Shown here piece by piece: positions 1 to 7,440 of a stretch of DNA of 16,601 nucleotides. The stretch is from CAYJPV01 sp964396055 (GTDB taxonomy: Bacteria > Acidobacteriota > Vicinamibacteria > Vicinamibacterales > JAKQTR01), in the NCBI GenBank assembly GCA_964396055.1, contig CAYNDV010000102.1, positions 1 to 16,601 on the forward strand, given 5' to 3'. Numbering within the stretch: position 1 is the first letter of the stretch; each line of letters opens with the position of its first letter. The notes beneath the pieces are model-generated. The model was not told the DNA's origin, did no database searches, and worked only from the letters and a program-made list of their open reading frames with translations. The position numbers and the translations under genes were made by a program.

Positions 1-20
1 GATCGGCGGGGTCGGACATA
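1..20 (-). CDS. Possible 5' end of a gene leaving the left edge
   Basis: On the minus strand an ATG at position 20 opens a frame reading M-S-D-P-A-D before the window ends. It would be the next gene after the purine nucleoside phosphorylase in the same direction, separated from it by the heptamer repeat region. No Shine-Dalgarno sequence is visible upstream, because the preceding bases are the repeat itself. Six codons cannot identify a product. In salvage operons a cytidine deaminase would be a natural neighbour, but that is only a guess from context. It may not be a gene at all. Confidence 0.2.
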
Positions 21-22
21 GG

Positions 23-92
23 GGTTCACGGTTCACGGTTCACGGTTCACGGTTCACGGTTCGCGGTTCGCGGTTCGCGGTTCGGGGTTCAC
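23..92. repeat. Heptanucleotide tandem array, 10 units
   Basis: Ten consecutive 7-bp units without gaps: five GGTTCAC, three GGTTCGC, one GGTTCGG and a final GGTTCAC. Variation is confined to the last positions of the unit, as expected for expansion by slippage followed by point change. The array lies 3' of the purine nucleoside phosphorylase gene and encodes no convincing protein. It resembles intergenic short tandem heptamers known from cyanobacteria and other bacteria. Its function is unknown. Confidence 0.95.
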
Positions 93-118
93 CCCTCGAC
101 GGTGCGCGGGGTGACCCC
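84..118. other. Hairpin-forming inverted repeat, possible transcript end
   Basis: GGGGTTCACCCC (84-95) can pair with GGGGTGACCCC (108-118) with one bulged T, leaving a 12-nt loop. The right arm is itself a small palindrome. It sits about 65 nt beyond the stop of the minus-strand nucleoside operon, where a transcript end would be expected. No T-rich tract follows on the minus strand, so it is not a classical intrinsic terminator. Its left arm overlaps the end of the heptamer array. Confidence 0.35.
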
Positions 119-132
119 GAGCATCGCCGAAG

Positions 133-173
133 GGTCACGGTTCACGGTTTGCGGTTCACGGTTTGCGGTTTCG
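133..173. repeat. Second, degenerate heptamer block
   Basis: Six more units related to the first array: GGTCAC (one base short), GGTTCAC, GGTTTGC, GGTTCAC, GGTTTGC, GGTTTCG. GGTTCAC and GGTTTGC alternate here, unlike the uniform runs of the first block. The block ends 8 bp from the stop codon of the purine nucleoside phosphorylase gene. The 40 bp between the blocks are ordinary GC-rich sequence containing the right arm of the hairpin. Confidence 0.85.
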
Positions 174-181
174 TCGAAAAG

Positions 182-1003
182 TCATGCGTGGGTGATGATC
201 TCCTCGAGCAACCGGATGAACGAGTGCCGCACCCGGTGCGCCGTCTCCATCACTTCGTTGTGGTCGAGCGGCTCGGGCAGAACCCCCGCCGCCATGTTCG
301 TGATGCACGAAATGCCCAGCACCTCGACGCCCATGTGGCGGGCCGCGATGACCTCCGACACGGTCGACATGCCCACGGCGTCGGCGCCGATCGCCCGCAG
401 GTAGCGGATCTCGGCGGGCGTCTCGTAGCTGGGCCCCAGCAGGCCCGCGTACACCCCGTGCTCCAGGGCAAGACCGATGCGGGCCGCGGCGGCGTCCGCC
501 ACGCCGCGCAGGCGTGTCGAATAGGCCTCGGTCATGTCGGGAAACCGCGGCCCCAGCCGTTCGTCGTTGGGACCGACCAGGGGGTTGTGGCCGGTCAGGT
601 TGATGTGATCGTCGATCACCATCAGCGCACCCTGCGAGAAGGTGGTCTTGATGCCGCCCGCCGCGTTGGTGATGACGAGCATCCTGACGCCGAGCGCCGC
701 CATGACGCGGACCGCGAACACGGTGGTCGCCACCGGATGCCCTTCGTAGAGGTGTGACCGGCCCGCGAGCACGGCCACCCGGCGGCCCGAGGCCGTCCCG
801 GCCACGAGCTTGCCCGCGTGCCCGACCACGCGCGACACGGGCCAGCCTGGGATCGACCCGTACGGCAGCACGACCGCGTCCGACACGTGGTCCGCGAACT
901 CGCCCAGGCCCGATCCCAGGACGACGGCCACGTCCGGCACGGCGGGAAGCTGCCCGCGCACGAACGCGGCTGCTTCGTGGATACGCTCGACGTCTGCGCT
1001 CAT
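182..1003 (-). CDS. punA: Purine nucleoside phosphorylase, class I trimeric type
   Basis: This 273-residue cytosolic enzyme would split purine nucleosides with phosphate into base and (deoxy)ribose-1-phosphate. The length fits the trimeric class I family. Residues aligning with the bovine active site are all present: S31 in GSGLG and H62 in GHAGKL, R82/H84/Y86 in GRSHLYEG, N113-A114 in TNAAGG, Y193-E194 in PSYETPAE, M212-S213, N236 in CITN, and H248. The Glu/Asn pair (E194, N236) is the signature of 6-oxopurine (inosine, guanosine) specificity. The ATG overlaps the transporter's TGA as ATGA and has only a weak GG-rich upstream stretch, so translation is probably coupled. It is the last clear gene of the salvage operon. 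A methylthioadenosine phosphorylase, the related alternative, is disfavoured by these residues. Confidence 0.95.
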   Translation of the reverse strand: MSADVERIHEAAAFVRGQLPAVPDVAVVLGSGLGEFADHVSDAVVLPYGSIPGWPVSRVVGHAGKLVAGTASGRRVAVLAGRSHLYEGHPVATTVFAVRVMAALGVRMLVITNAAGGIKTTFSQGALMVIDDHINLTGHNPLVGPNDERLGPRFPDMTEAYSTRLRGVADAAAARIGLALEHGVYAGLLGPSYETPAEIRYLRAIGADAVGMSTVSEVIAARHMGVEVLGISCITNMAAGVLPEPLDHNEVMETAHRVRHSFIRLLEEIITHA

Positions 1004-2358
1004 AGGAGAAACCCCGCGATGGTGGCCGTCATGAAGTTGGCCAGGGTGCCGGCGAGCATAGCCCGCAGCCCCAGCCGCGCCAGGTCGTGGCGGCGCGCCG
1101 GCGCCAGCGCGCCGATCCCGCCAATCTGGATCCCGATCGAGCTGAGGTTCGCGAACCCGCACAAGGCGAAGGTGGCGATGGTGAACGAGTTCGGATCGAG
1201 CGTGGCCTTCATCGGCCCGAGCTGCGAGTAGGCCACGAACTCGTTGAGCACCATGCGCGTGCCGAGCAGGTTGCCGATGGTGGGCGCGTCCTGCCACGGC
1301 ACGCCCATCGCCCACGCCACCGGCGCGAACACCCAGCCCATGATCTGCTGCAGGCTGAGGTTCACCAGGCCGAGCCCGGCGTTGAGCAGCGCCACGAGCG
1401 ACAGGAACGACACCAGCATCGCGGCGACGTTCAAGGCCAGGTGCAGCCCCTCGCCGGTGCCGCGGCCGGCCGCGTCGATCACGTTGACGTCGGTCCTCTC
1501 CACCTGCAGCTTCACCGTGCCCATCGTCTCGGGCGTGCCCGTCTCCGGGACGAACATCTTGGCCATCATCAGCGTGCCGGGCGCCGTCATGATGACCGCC
1601 GTCAGCAGGTGCTTCGCCTCGATCCCGAACAGGATGTAGGCGGCCATGATGCCGCCGGAGATGTGCGCCATCCCGGACGTCATGACCGTCATCAGCTCGG
1701 ACTCGGTCATCTTCGGCAGGAACGGGCGGATCGTCAGCGGCGCCTCCGTCTGGCCCATGAAGATGCTGGCCGCCACGTTCAGCGACTCCGCGCCGCTGGC
1801 CTTCATCACCTTCCGCATGCCCCAGGCGAAGAAGCGCACCACCAGCTGCATGACGCCGTAGTAGTACAGGATCGCGAACAACGCGGCGATGAAGATGATC
1901 GTCGGCAGCACCTGGAACGCGAAGATCATCGAGTACTGCGCCCCCGCCTCGCCCAGGGCTCCGGTCATGATCTTCGGCCAGGCCTCCTTGTTGCCCAGGG
2001 GCCCGAACACGAACGACGACCCGACGCTCGCGAAGTCCAGCAGGTGGTTGATGCCGGCGCCGAGCACCTGGAACACCCGCTGCCCCGCCTCGGTCTTCAG
2101 CACCAGCAGCGCGAAGACCACCTGCAGCCCGAAGCCCCAGAGCACGGTCTTCACGTCGATCGCCCTCCGGTTCGTGGACAGGGCGTACGCGATCCCGAGG
2201 ATCACCACGGCGCCGGCCACGGGCTGCGCCTTCGGCACGCCCCCGAAGCTGGCGAGCAGCACCGCCGCCAGCGCGATCGCCGCGCCGGCGCCAATCAGGA
2301 TCCCGTCCATCCTCGTCAGGTGCCACCGGCTGCCGGCGGCTTCAGGTGTCGTCGTCAT
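1000..2358 (-). CDS. nupC: Concentrative nucleoside transporter, NupC/CNT family
   Basis: This 452-residue inner-membrane protein would import nucleosides using an ion gradient. Hydrophobic segments run throughout, starting near residues 17-38 and ending in a helix at the C-terminus. Hallmarks of the family are GQTEAPLTIRPF at 202-213 (first re-entrant hairpin, with the nucleoside-contacting Q-T-E), NEFVAY at 372-377 (second hairpin Glu) and GFANLSSIGIQ at 401-411 (Asn and Ser contacts); these match residues seen in the Vibrio CNT structure. I cannot tell from the sequence whether Na+ or H+ is the coupling ion. The start was chosen at MTTTPEAAG because GGGAG lies 5 nt upstream; an open frame further upstream only covers the preceding gene. 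It overlaps the downstream phosphorylase by 4 bp, so import and phosphorolysis are co-expressed. Confidence 0.95.
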   Translation of the reverse strand: MTTTPEAAGSRWHLTRMDGILIGAGAAIALAAVLLASFGGVPKAQPVAGAVVILGIAYALSTNRRAIDVKTVLWGFGLQVVFALLVLKTEAGQRVFQVLGAGINHLLDFASVGSSFVFGPLGNKEAWPKIMTGALGEAGAQYSMIFAFQVLPTIIFIAALFAILYYYGVMQLVVRFFAWGMRKVMKASGAESLNVAASIFMGQTEAPLTIRPFLPKMTESELMTVMTSGMAHISGGIMAAYILFGIEAKHLLTAVIMTAPGTLMMAKMFVPETGTPETMGTVKLQVERTDVNVIDAAGRGTGEGLHLALNVAAMLVSFLSLVALLNAGLGLVNLSLQQIMGWVFAPVAWAMGVPWQDAPTIGNLLGTRMVLNEFVAYSQLGPMKATLDPNSFTIATFALCGFANLSSIGIQIGGIGALAPARRHDLARLGLRAMLAGTLANFMTATIAGFLL

Positions 2359-2385
2359 GCGCGCTCCCGCAAACAGAACCAGGGG

Positions 2386-2418
2386 CCGGCGCAGCGGCGT
2401 CTGGCCGCCCGCTGCCGG
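2386..2418. other. Intercistronic hairpin between phosphorylase and transporter genes
   Basis: CCGGCGCAGCGG (2386-2397) pairs with CCGCTGCCGG (2409-2418) with a two-base bulge and an 11-nt loop. It lies inside the 64-bp gap between the deoA-like stop and the nupC start, the only sizeable gap in this operon. It may set relative expression or be an RNA-processing site. In such GC-rich DNA it could also be coincidental. Confidence 0.25.
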
Positions 2419-2422
2419 TCCG

Positions 2423-3727
2423 TCACACCACCTCGCCCACCACCAGCGGCAGCGGCACAGGCGGCGCGCCGCCGAGTTCGATCGCCTGCGCGGCAATCTC
2501 GGCCGCATCGCGCAGCCCCGCCCCGTCGCGGTGCACCAGTTCCAGCACCGCTTCGCCGGCGCGCACCAGGGCCCCGCGCGACACGAGCACCCGCACACCG
2601 ACGCCGTGGTCCACGCGGTCCTCGGCCGTGGCCCGGCCCGCCCCGAGCGCCGCCGCGGCCCGGCCCACCAGCAGCGCGTCCAGGCCCGTCAGGTAACCCG
2701 ACCGGGGCGCCCGCACCAGCTCGCGGCCGTCCGCCACCCCCAGCCGCGCCGGCTCGTCCACGACCGCCGGGTCGCCGCCCTGCGCCTCGATCATCCGCCG
2801 GAACCGTTCCAGACCGGCCCCGGACGCCAGCGCTTCGCGCGCGCGCCGGCCGGCGTCGTCCGGGTCGGTCGCCTGCCCGGACAGCCACACCATCCGTGCG
2901 GTCAGCTGCAGCGAAAGCTCCGTCAGATCCGGGGGCCCCTGCCCCTTCAGGGTCTCGATCGATTCGATGACCTCGAGCGCGTTGCCCACCATGCGGCCCA
3001 GCGGGGCGTCCATGCGCGTCAGTAACGCTTCGGTCTGCACGCCCGCCAGGCGCCCGGCCTGGACCATCGCGCCGGCCAGTTGCCGGGCTTCGCCTTCCGT
3101 CTTCATGAACGCGCCGCGGCCGACCTTGACGTCGAGCACCAGGCCGTCGATGCCCTCCGCCAGCTTCTTGCTCATGATGGACGCCGTGATGAGCGGGATG
3201 CTCTCCACGGTGGCCGTCACGTCGCGCAGCCGGTAGAGGCGCCGGTCGGCCGGGGCCACGTCGCGCGTCTGCCCGACAATGACGCAGCCCACGCGCTCGA
3301 GCATACGGACGATGTCGGCGGCGGAACAGTCGACCCGGAACCCCGGAATGGCCTCGAGCTTGTCCAGCGTGCCGCCGGTGTGACCGAGGCCCCGGCCGGA
3401 CATCATCGGCACGACCACGCCGCACGCGGCCGCCAGCGGGGCGAGCACGAGCGACGTCTTGTCGCCCACGCCGCCCGTGCTGTGCTTGTCCACCTTCCGC
3501 CCCGGCACCCGGCCGAGATCGAAACGCGATCCAGAGTGGGCCATCGCCTCGGTGAGCCAGGCCGTCTCCTCGTCGCTCATCCCCCGCAGGACGATGGCCA
3601 TGAGGAGCGCGGTGATCTGGTAATCGGGCCACGACCCGTCGGTCGAGCCCGCCACGAAAGCGTCAATTTCCTGACGCTCGAGAGCCAACCCGTCGCGTTT
3701 CTTGCGGATGACGTCAACGGCGCGCAT
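2423..3727 (-). CDS. deoA: Thymidine / pyrimidine-nucleoside phosphorylase
   Basis: This 434-residue cytosolic enzyme would split thymidine or related pyrimidine nucleosides by phosphorolysis. It has the family layout: helical N-terminus (MRAVDVIRKKRDG), phosphate-binding KHSTGGVGDK at 81-90, signature SGRGLGHTGGTLDKLE at 110-125 and a C-terminal alpha/beta domain. Residues equivalent to the E. coli DeoA active site keep a constant offset of three: K81, S83, S110, T120, R168, S183, K187. Length fits both DeoA and the broader-specificity Pdp, and I cannot separate these by eye. It is the first gene of the minus-strand operon, 64 bp ahead of the transporter. No Shine-Dalgarno is visible and a TATACT lies 9 nt before the ATG, so the mRNA may be nearly leaderless. 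Confidence 0.95.
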   Translation of the reverse strand: MRAVDVIRKKRDGLALERQEIDAFVAGSTDGSWPDYQITALLMAIVLRGMSDEETAWLTEAMAHSGSRFDLGRVPGRKVDKHSTGGVGDKTSLVLAPLAAACGVVVPMMSGRGLGHTGGTLDKLEAIPGFRVDCSAADIVRMLERVGCVIVGQTRDVAPADRRLYRLRDVTATVESIPLITASIMSKKLAEGIDGLVLDVKVGRGAFMKTEGEARQLAGAMVQAGRLAGVQTEALLTRMDAPLGRMVGNALEVIESIETLKGQGPPDLTELSLQLTARMVWLSGQATDPDDAGRRAREALASGAGLERFRRMIEAQGGDPAVVDEPARLGVADGRELVRAPRSGYLTGLDALLVGRAAAALGAGRATAEDRVDHGVGVRVLVSRGALVRAGEAVLELVHRDGAGLRDAAEIAAQAIELGGAPPVPLPLVVGEVV

Positions 3728-3736
3728 GAAGCCGTC

Positions 3737-3742
3737 AGTATA
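3737..3742 (-). promoter_or_regulatory. Candidate -10 box of the nucleoside operon
   Basis: Reading the minus strand, TATACT (five of six matches to TATAAT) lies 9 nt before the deoA-like ATG. A start site 6-7 nt downstream would leave a leader of only 2-3 nt, agreeing with the absence of a Shine-Dalgarno sequence. No good -35 hexamer is found 16-18 nt upstream; that region is occupied by the inverted repeat at 3750-3769. Confidence 0.35.
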
Positions 3743-3749
3743 GCAGCGC

Positions 3750-3769
3750 CAAAGTTCCGCCGCACTTTG
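3750..3769. promoter_or_regulatory. Inverted repeat CAAAGT-N8-ACTTTG, candidate operator
   Basis: A perfect 6-bp inverted repeat with an 8-bp spacer sits in the middle of the 66-bp region between the divergent deoA-like gene and the HEAT gene A. On the minus strand it ends 7 nt before TATACT, so a bound protein would cover the -35 region. The geometry suits a dimeric regulator acting on one or both transcription units. No regulator gene is in the window. Confidence 0.35.
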
Positions 3770-3793
3770 CCGATATTACGGGTGGAGGGGTTC

Positions 3794-6076
3794 GTGTGCC
3801 CCCCGTGCAGCGCGATGTCAATGGCCCAGCCCGTGCCCGCATCGAGTCCCGCCAGCGTCGTCCGCGACGTCACGGTATTCGCGCGCGCGCTCGTGGCCGC
3901 GTCCCGCACGCGCCAGATGTACTCCGACGGGCATCCCAATGCCGCCGCGGCCGCCGAACGGCTGCGACACGCCCTGGCCCCCCTCGCCCTCCACGAGGGG
4001 CTGACGGTTGGCATAACGCCCGACGTGCTGCTCGTCAACGGCGAGGCGCTCCCCGCCGATCCGCGCGTCGGCGAAGCGGCCGCGCTGCTCAACGATCACG
4101 ACATCCTGCAGCTCCGCTTCATCAGCCAGCCCTCCCTGGCAGAACTGACGAACTTCCTCCTCCTGCTGACCTTCGACGGCGACACGCTGCGCCGGCAGGG
4201 CGGTCCGGCCCGCGTGTGGGAGAACTACGGCCATTACTGGCTGCAGATCGACCAGATCGACTACGCGGCCCTGCTGGCGCCGGGCGTGGGCCACGACACC
4301 GCAGGAGCCCGCGCGGATCAGCCTCCGTCCGACCGTGACGGGTGCCAGGCCCGGGACCGAGTCTGGCGGGCCCTGGTGCAGGCCCTCGCCACGGGACGGG
4401 CCGTGTTCGACTTCGCCGGCGAGAAGCGGCTGCTCGAGATCGTTCAGCACGCCGAGGCCATCCGCGCGTTGTCGGAAGAGGCGGCGCTGAGCGCCGAGGC
4501 CGGTGGCCAGGCGCAGGAATCGGCCAAGGCGGCCGCCGTCCTGATGACGTTCCAGCGCCTCGCCGACACGGCCCGCGCCGGCGCCCCGGAACTGGTGGAT
4601 GCGGCCATCGCCAACATTGCCGAAGCGGCGCGCAAGATGGACCCCGCGCTGCTGATGCGCGTGGTTGGCGAAGCGGCCGAGTCGGGTCTCGGCCTCGACC
4701 TCATGAAGGCCGTCGGCGAACGCCTCAACGACGACGAAGTGGCGGCGTTGCTCGCCACGTCGCTGGCCGCCGAAGGCAAGGCCTCGGGACGCCTGGCCGC
4801 CGCCCTCAGCAGCCTGGCGCCGGGCGACGAGCGACGCGGCCGCGTGCTGCGCCTGGCCCGGACCCGGGCCACGGCCGTGGTCCGGTCCGCCTCCGACGTC
4901 TCGACGGCGTGGCACACGCTCGAGAAGTTCCTCGACGGGCCGGCCGACGAAGCCTACGTGTCGCGGACCTACGGGCACACCCTCGAGCAGCTGGAGGCCC
5001 GCTCGCAGGGCCTGAGGCTGGATGCGCCAGCCAGGCTCGGCGAGTGGACCGCGACCGTGTCGGCCGAATCGGTGCGCACACTGTCGGCCACGCTGCTGAT
5101 CGATCTGTTCGCCCTCGAACGGCACCCGGCGGCCATCGCGGAGACGGCGCAGGATCTGGCGGCGCTCACCGAAGATCTGCTCCTCGCTGGCGACACGGTC
5201 GAGGCCGCCCGCACCGTCGCGGCGCTGCACCAGTGCACCGGCACGGCGGACGTCGAGCGCGCGGCCGCCTCACGCCATGCGCTGGACGCGGTCCGGCACT
5301 GCGCCCCGCTTCGCGAGATCGCCGCGGCCGCCGGCGATCTCGACGACCGCCAGCAGGCCGCGTTCGAAACCCTCTGCGTCGACCTCGGCGGTCCGGTCGC
5401 CGACGTCCTCCTGGCCGCCCTCGAGGCGAAGCCCGCTCCCGAAACGGCCCGGCGCCTCGAGTCCATCGTCGTCCGGGTTGGCGACGCCGCGGTGGACGCC
5501 CTGGCCCGGCAGGCCGCGGGCCAGGACCCCGACATGACCCGGCTCGCGATCCGCCTGCTGGGGCGCATCGGGGGCCCCCGGGCCGTGACCGTGCTGTACG
5601 GCGTGGCGCGGCACGGCGCGGGCGATCGATCCCGTGCGGCGATTCACGAACTTGTCGCCGCCGAGCACCCGGCGGCCGGCGAGTGCCTAGGCCACCTCCT
5701 GCGGGAGGGCCCGCTCACCGCACGGCTCGCCACGGTCGATGCGGTGGCGACCGCCCGCCATCCAAAGGCAGGCCCGCTCCTTGCAGGGACTCTCCAGAAC
5801 CTCGATGCCCTGGGCGGGGACCACGACCTCGCGATGCGGATTCTGACCACCTTGCGCGGCGTGGACGGCCGGGGCACGGTGCCGGCCATCGAGCGCGTGA
5901 TGCATCTCACGAGTTGGCGGCGCTGGCGGCGCGCGGGGCGCCTGAAGCGTCTGGCCGTCGCCGTCCTGCTGGCCATGAGGACCGACGAGGCGCGGCAGGC
6001 CATCGACAACGCCGCCCGCCTCGGCGACCGCGGGCTGCGGCGGGCGATCGCGGCCGCGGGCCGGAACGGGAACTGA
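3794..6076 (+). CDS. HEAT-like repeat protein A with (L/M)Y-x3-HP N-terminal domain
   Basis: This 760-residue protein has no signal peptide or membrane segment, so it is probably cytosolic. The N-terminal domain (about 25-130) carries MYSDGHP (42-48), followed by a predicted beta-rich part (VTxGITPDVLLVNGEAL type) and a helix. A middle helical region contains IDYAALL near 155-161 and EWTATV near 417-422. The C-terminal part, about 560-700, has helical pairs such as ALARQAAGQDPDMTRLAIRLLGRIG that look like HEAT repeats, and a basic WRRWRR tail. Such repeats usually bind proteins; no catalytic motif is seen. The GTG start was chosen because GGAGG lies 5 nt upstream; ATG at 3815 or 3821 has no such site. 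With GTG the protein begins M-C-P-P-C. It heads the four-gene operon, 2 nt from gene B, and is a paralogue of A' along its whole length. Partners are unknown. Confidence 0.8.
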   Translation: MCPPCSAMSMAQPVPASSPASVVRDVTVFARALVAASRTRQMYSDGHPNAAAAAERLRHALAPLALHEGLTVGITPDVLLVNGEALPADPRVGEAAALLNDHDILQLRFISQPSLAELTNFLLLLTFDGDTLRRQGGPARVWENYGHYWLQIDQIDYAALLAPGVGHDTAGARADQPPSDRDGCQARDRVWRALVQALATGRAVFDFAGEKRLLEIVQHAEAIRALSEEAALSAEAGGQAQESAKAAAVLMTFQRLADTARAGAPELVDAAIANIAEAARKMDPALLMRVVGEAAESGLGLDLMKAVGERLNDDEVAALLATSLAAEGKASGRLAAALSSLAPGDERRGRVLRLARTRATAVVRSASDVSTAWHTLEKFLDGPADEAYVSRTYGHTLEQLEARSQGLRLDAPARLGEWTATVSAESVRTLSATLLIDLFALERHPAAIAETAQDLAALTEDLLLAGDTVEAARTVAALHQCTGTADVERAAASRHALDAVRHCAPLREIAAAAGDLDDRQQAAFETLCVDLGGPVADVLLAALEAKPAPETARRLESIVVRVGDAAVDALARQAAGQDPDMTRLAIRLLGRIGGPRAVTVLYGVARHGAGDRSRAAIHELVAAEHPAAGECLGHLLREGPLTARLATVDAVATARHPKAGPLLAGTLQNLDALGGDHDLAMRILTTLRGVDGRGTVPAIERVMHLTSWRRWRRAGRLKRLAVAVLLAMRTDEARQAIDNAARLGDRGLRRAIAAAGRNGN

Positions 6077-6078
6077 CC

Positions 6079-7440
6079 ATGGAAGACGTCACACGCGCCA
6101 GCGCGTTCGTGCAGCGGTTCGGGGCGGCGATCCGTGCGGCGCACCTCTACGCGCCCACCCATCCCCTGGCCCGCCGCAGCGCCGGGGCGCTGGCGGCGTC
6201 CCTGGAGGACATGGCCCGCCACACCCCTCAGGTCACGCTGGCCTGCCTCGGCGACGACGTCGTCATCGGGCACGTACGGCTGCGCAGCTCGGCGACCATC
6301 GGCGGCCTGGTACGACACTTCCGGGAACAGCAGATCGAGAAGATCACCCTGCCGGGCGGCCTGGGGGTCGAGGACGTGCGCGGTCTCGTCTGCGTGCTGG
6401 CCGAACGCAGCGACCGGCCCGTCGGCGATCGGCTGGCGTCGGCCGGCCTCACGGGCGTGGGGGTGGGACTCATCGAGCCGGAGCCGCAGGAACCCGACGA
6501 ACACCTCGGCGTGCTCGCCGCCCGTCACGTGTACCAGACGGCCGTCGGCGGGGCCGAGGAGATGTGGCACACCGTCGAGGCGGGTGAGACCCCCGACCCG
6601 GGCGCGGCCCGCGCCATCATCGACGCCCTCGCGAAGGCCGTATCGCAGGATCGGGGGTCGATGCTCGCGCTGACGGCCCTGAAGTCGCACGACGCGTATA
6701 CGTTCACCCACATGATCAACGTGTCGGTGCTCACCATGGCCCAGGCGCGGGCGCTGGGCCTGCCCGCCAGCCTCGTCCGCGAGTTCGGGGTGGCCGGGCT
6801 GATGCACGATGTCGGCAAGACGCGCATCCCCGGTGAGATCCTCACCAAGCCGGGCGCGTTGACCGACGAAGAGCGGACGATCATCGAGCGCCACGTCGTC
6901 GACGGCGCGCAGATCCTGCGCAAGACCCCCGAGATGCCCGCGCTGGCGCCGATCGTGGCCTTCGAGCACCACCTGCGGCAGGACCTCAGCGGCTACCCGC
7001 GCGACATCGGCTCGCGCACGCTCAACCTCTGCACGATGCTCGTGAGCATCGCCGACGTCTTTGATGCCCTGCGCAGCAACCGCGCCTACCGCCGTGGATT
7101 GCCGTCGGATCGGATCCGCAGCATGCTCGACAAGGACTCGGGCACCATCTTCGAGCCGACCCTGCTGCGCCGCTTCATCACGCTGGTCGGGATGTTCCCG
7201 GTCGGCACCTTCGTGCGGCTGACCTCGGGCGAGATCGGCGTCGTCGTCGAGGAACACGCCACCGATCCCTTCCACCCCCGGATCAAGCTCACGTCCGGCC
7301 GATCGGGCGATCCGGTGTACGAGACCACGATTGTCGACACGTCGGCGCGCTCGGATCGCGGCGAGCCGCTCTGGCAGATCCTGGAACCCGTGGACGCGGA
7401 CGAAGCCGGCATCAGTCCGCTCGCAGCCCTGACGGCATGA
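6079..7440 (+). CDS. HD-GYP domain phosphohydrolase B with (L/M)Y-x3-HP N-terminal domain
   Basis: This 453-residue protein should be a cyclic-dinucleotide (c-di-GMP type) phosphodiesterase. The N-terminal domain (about 5-125) has LYAPTHP at 23-29. The HD-GYP domain (about 200-400) shows YTFTHMINV (H211), LMHDVGK (H243-D244, K247), ILTKPGALT, a histidine in ERHVVDGAQIL, FEHHLRQDLSGYP (HH 297-298, GYP 305-307) and SIADVFDAL (D326). The family's usual HHE-x-x-DGxGYP reads HHL-R-Q-DLSGYP here. The Glu that supplies a third metal ligand in some members (four residues before H211) is Tyr, so a two-metal site is more likely. A C-terminal FPVGTFVRL...GEIGVVVEEH segment forms a small added domain. 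No membrane segment is seen. Gene B follows A by 2 nt and overlaps A' by ATGA. Activity and substrate are inferred. Confidence 0.9.
   Translation: MEDVTRASAFVQRFGAAIRAAHLYAPTHPLARRSAGALAASLEDMARHTPQVTLACLGDDVVIGHVRLRSSATIGGLVRHFREQQIEKITLPGGLGVEDVRGLVCVLAERSDRPVGDRLASAGLTGVGVGLIEPEPQEPDEHLGVLAARHVYQTAVGGAEEMWHTVEAGETPDPGAARAIIDALAKAVSQDRGSMLALTALKSHDAYTFTHMINVSVLTMAQARALGLPASLVREFGVAGLMHDVGKTRIPGEILTKPGALTDEERTIIERHVVDGAQILRKTPEMPALAPIVAFEHHLRQDLSGYPRDIGSRTLNLCTMLVSIADVFDALRSNRAYRRGLPSDRIRSMLDKDSGTIFEPTLLRRFITLVGMFPVGTFVRLTSGEIGVVVEEHATDPFHPRIKLTSGRSGDPVYETTIVDTSARSDRGEPLWQILEPVDADEAGISPLAALTA

Noticed and set aside
23..173. CRISPR array
   Set aside because: The units are contiguous 7-mers with no spacers, and no cas gene is nearby.
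182..2326. An apparent 714-residue fusion ending in the purine nucleoside phosphorylase
   Set aside because: The N-terminal part is the out-of-frame shadow of nupC. The real enzyme starts at 1003, where its homology begins and the ATGA overlap lies.
3080..3793. An N-terminal extension of HEAT protein A
   Set aside because: The extension is antisense to the deoA-like gene and low in complexity. The ribosome-binding site at 3784-3788 marks the start.
4342..6078. A long N-terminal extension of HD-GYP protein B
   Set aside because: It is the out-of-frame shadow of gene A. B begins at 6079 with the domain shared by its paralogue.
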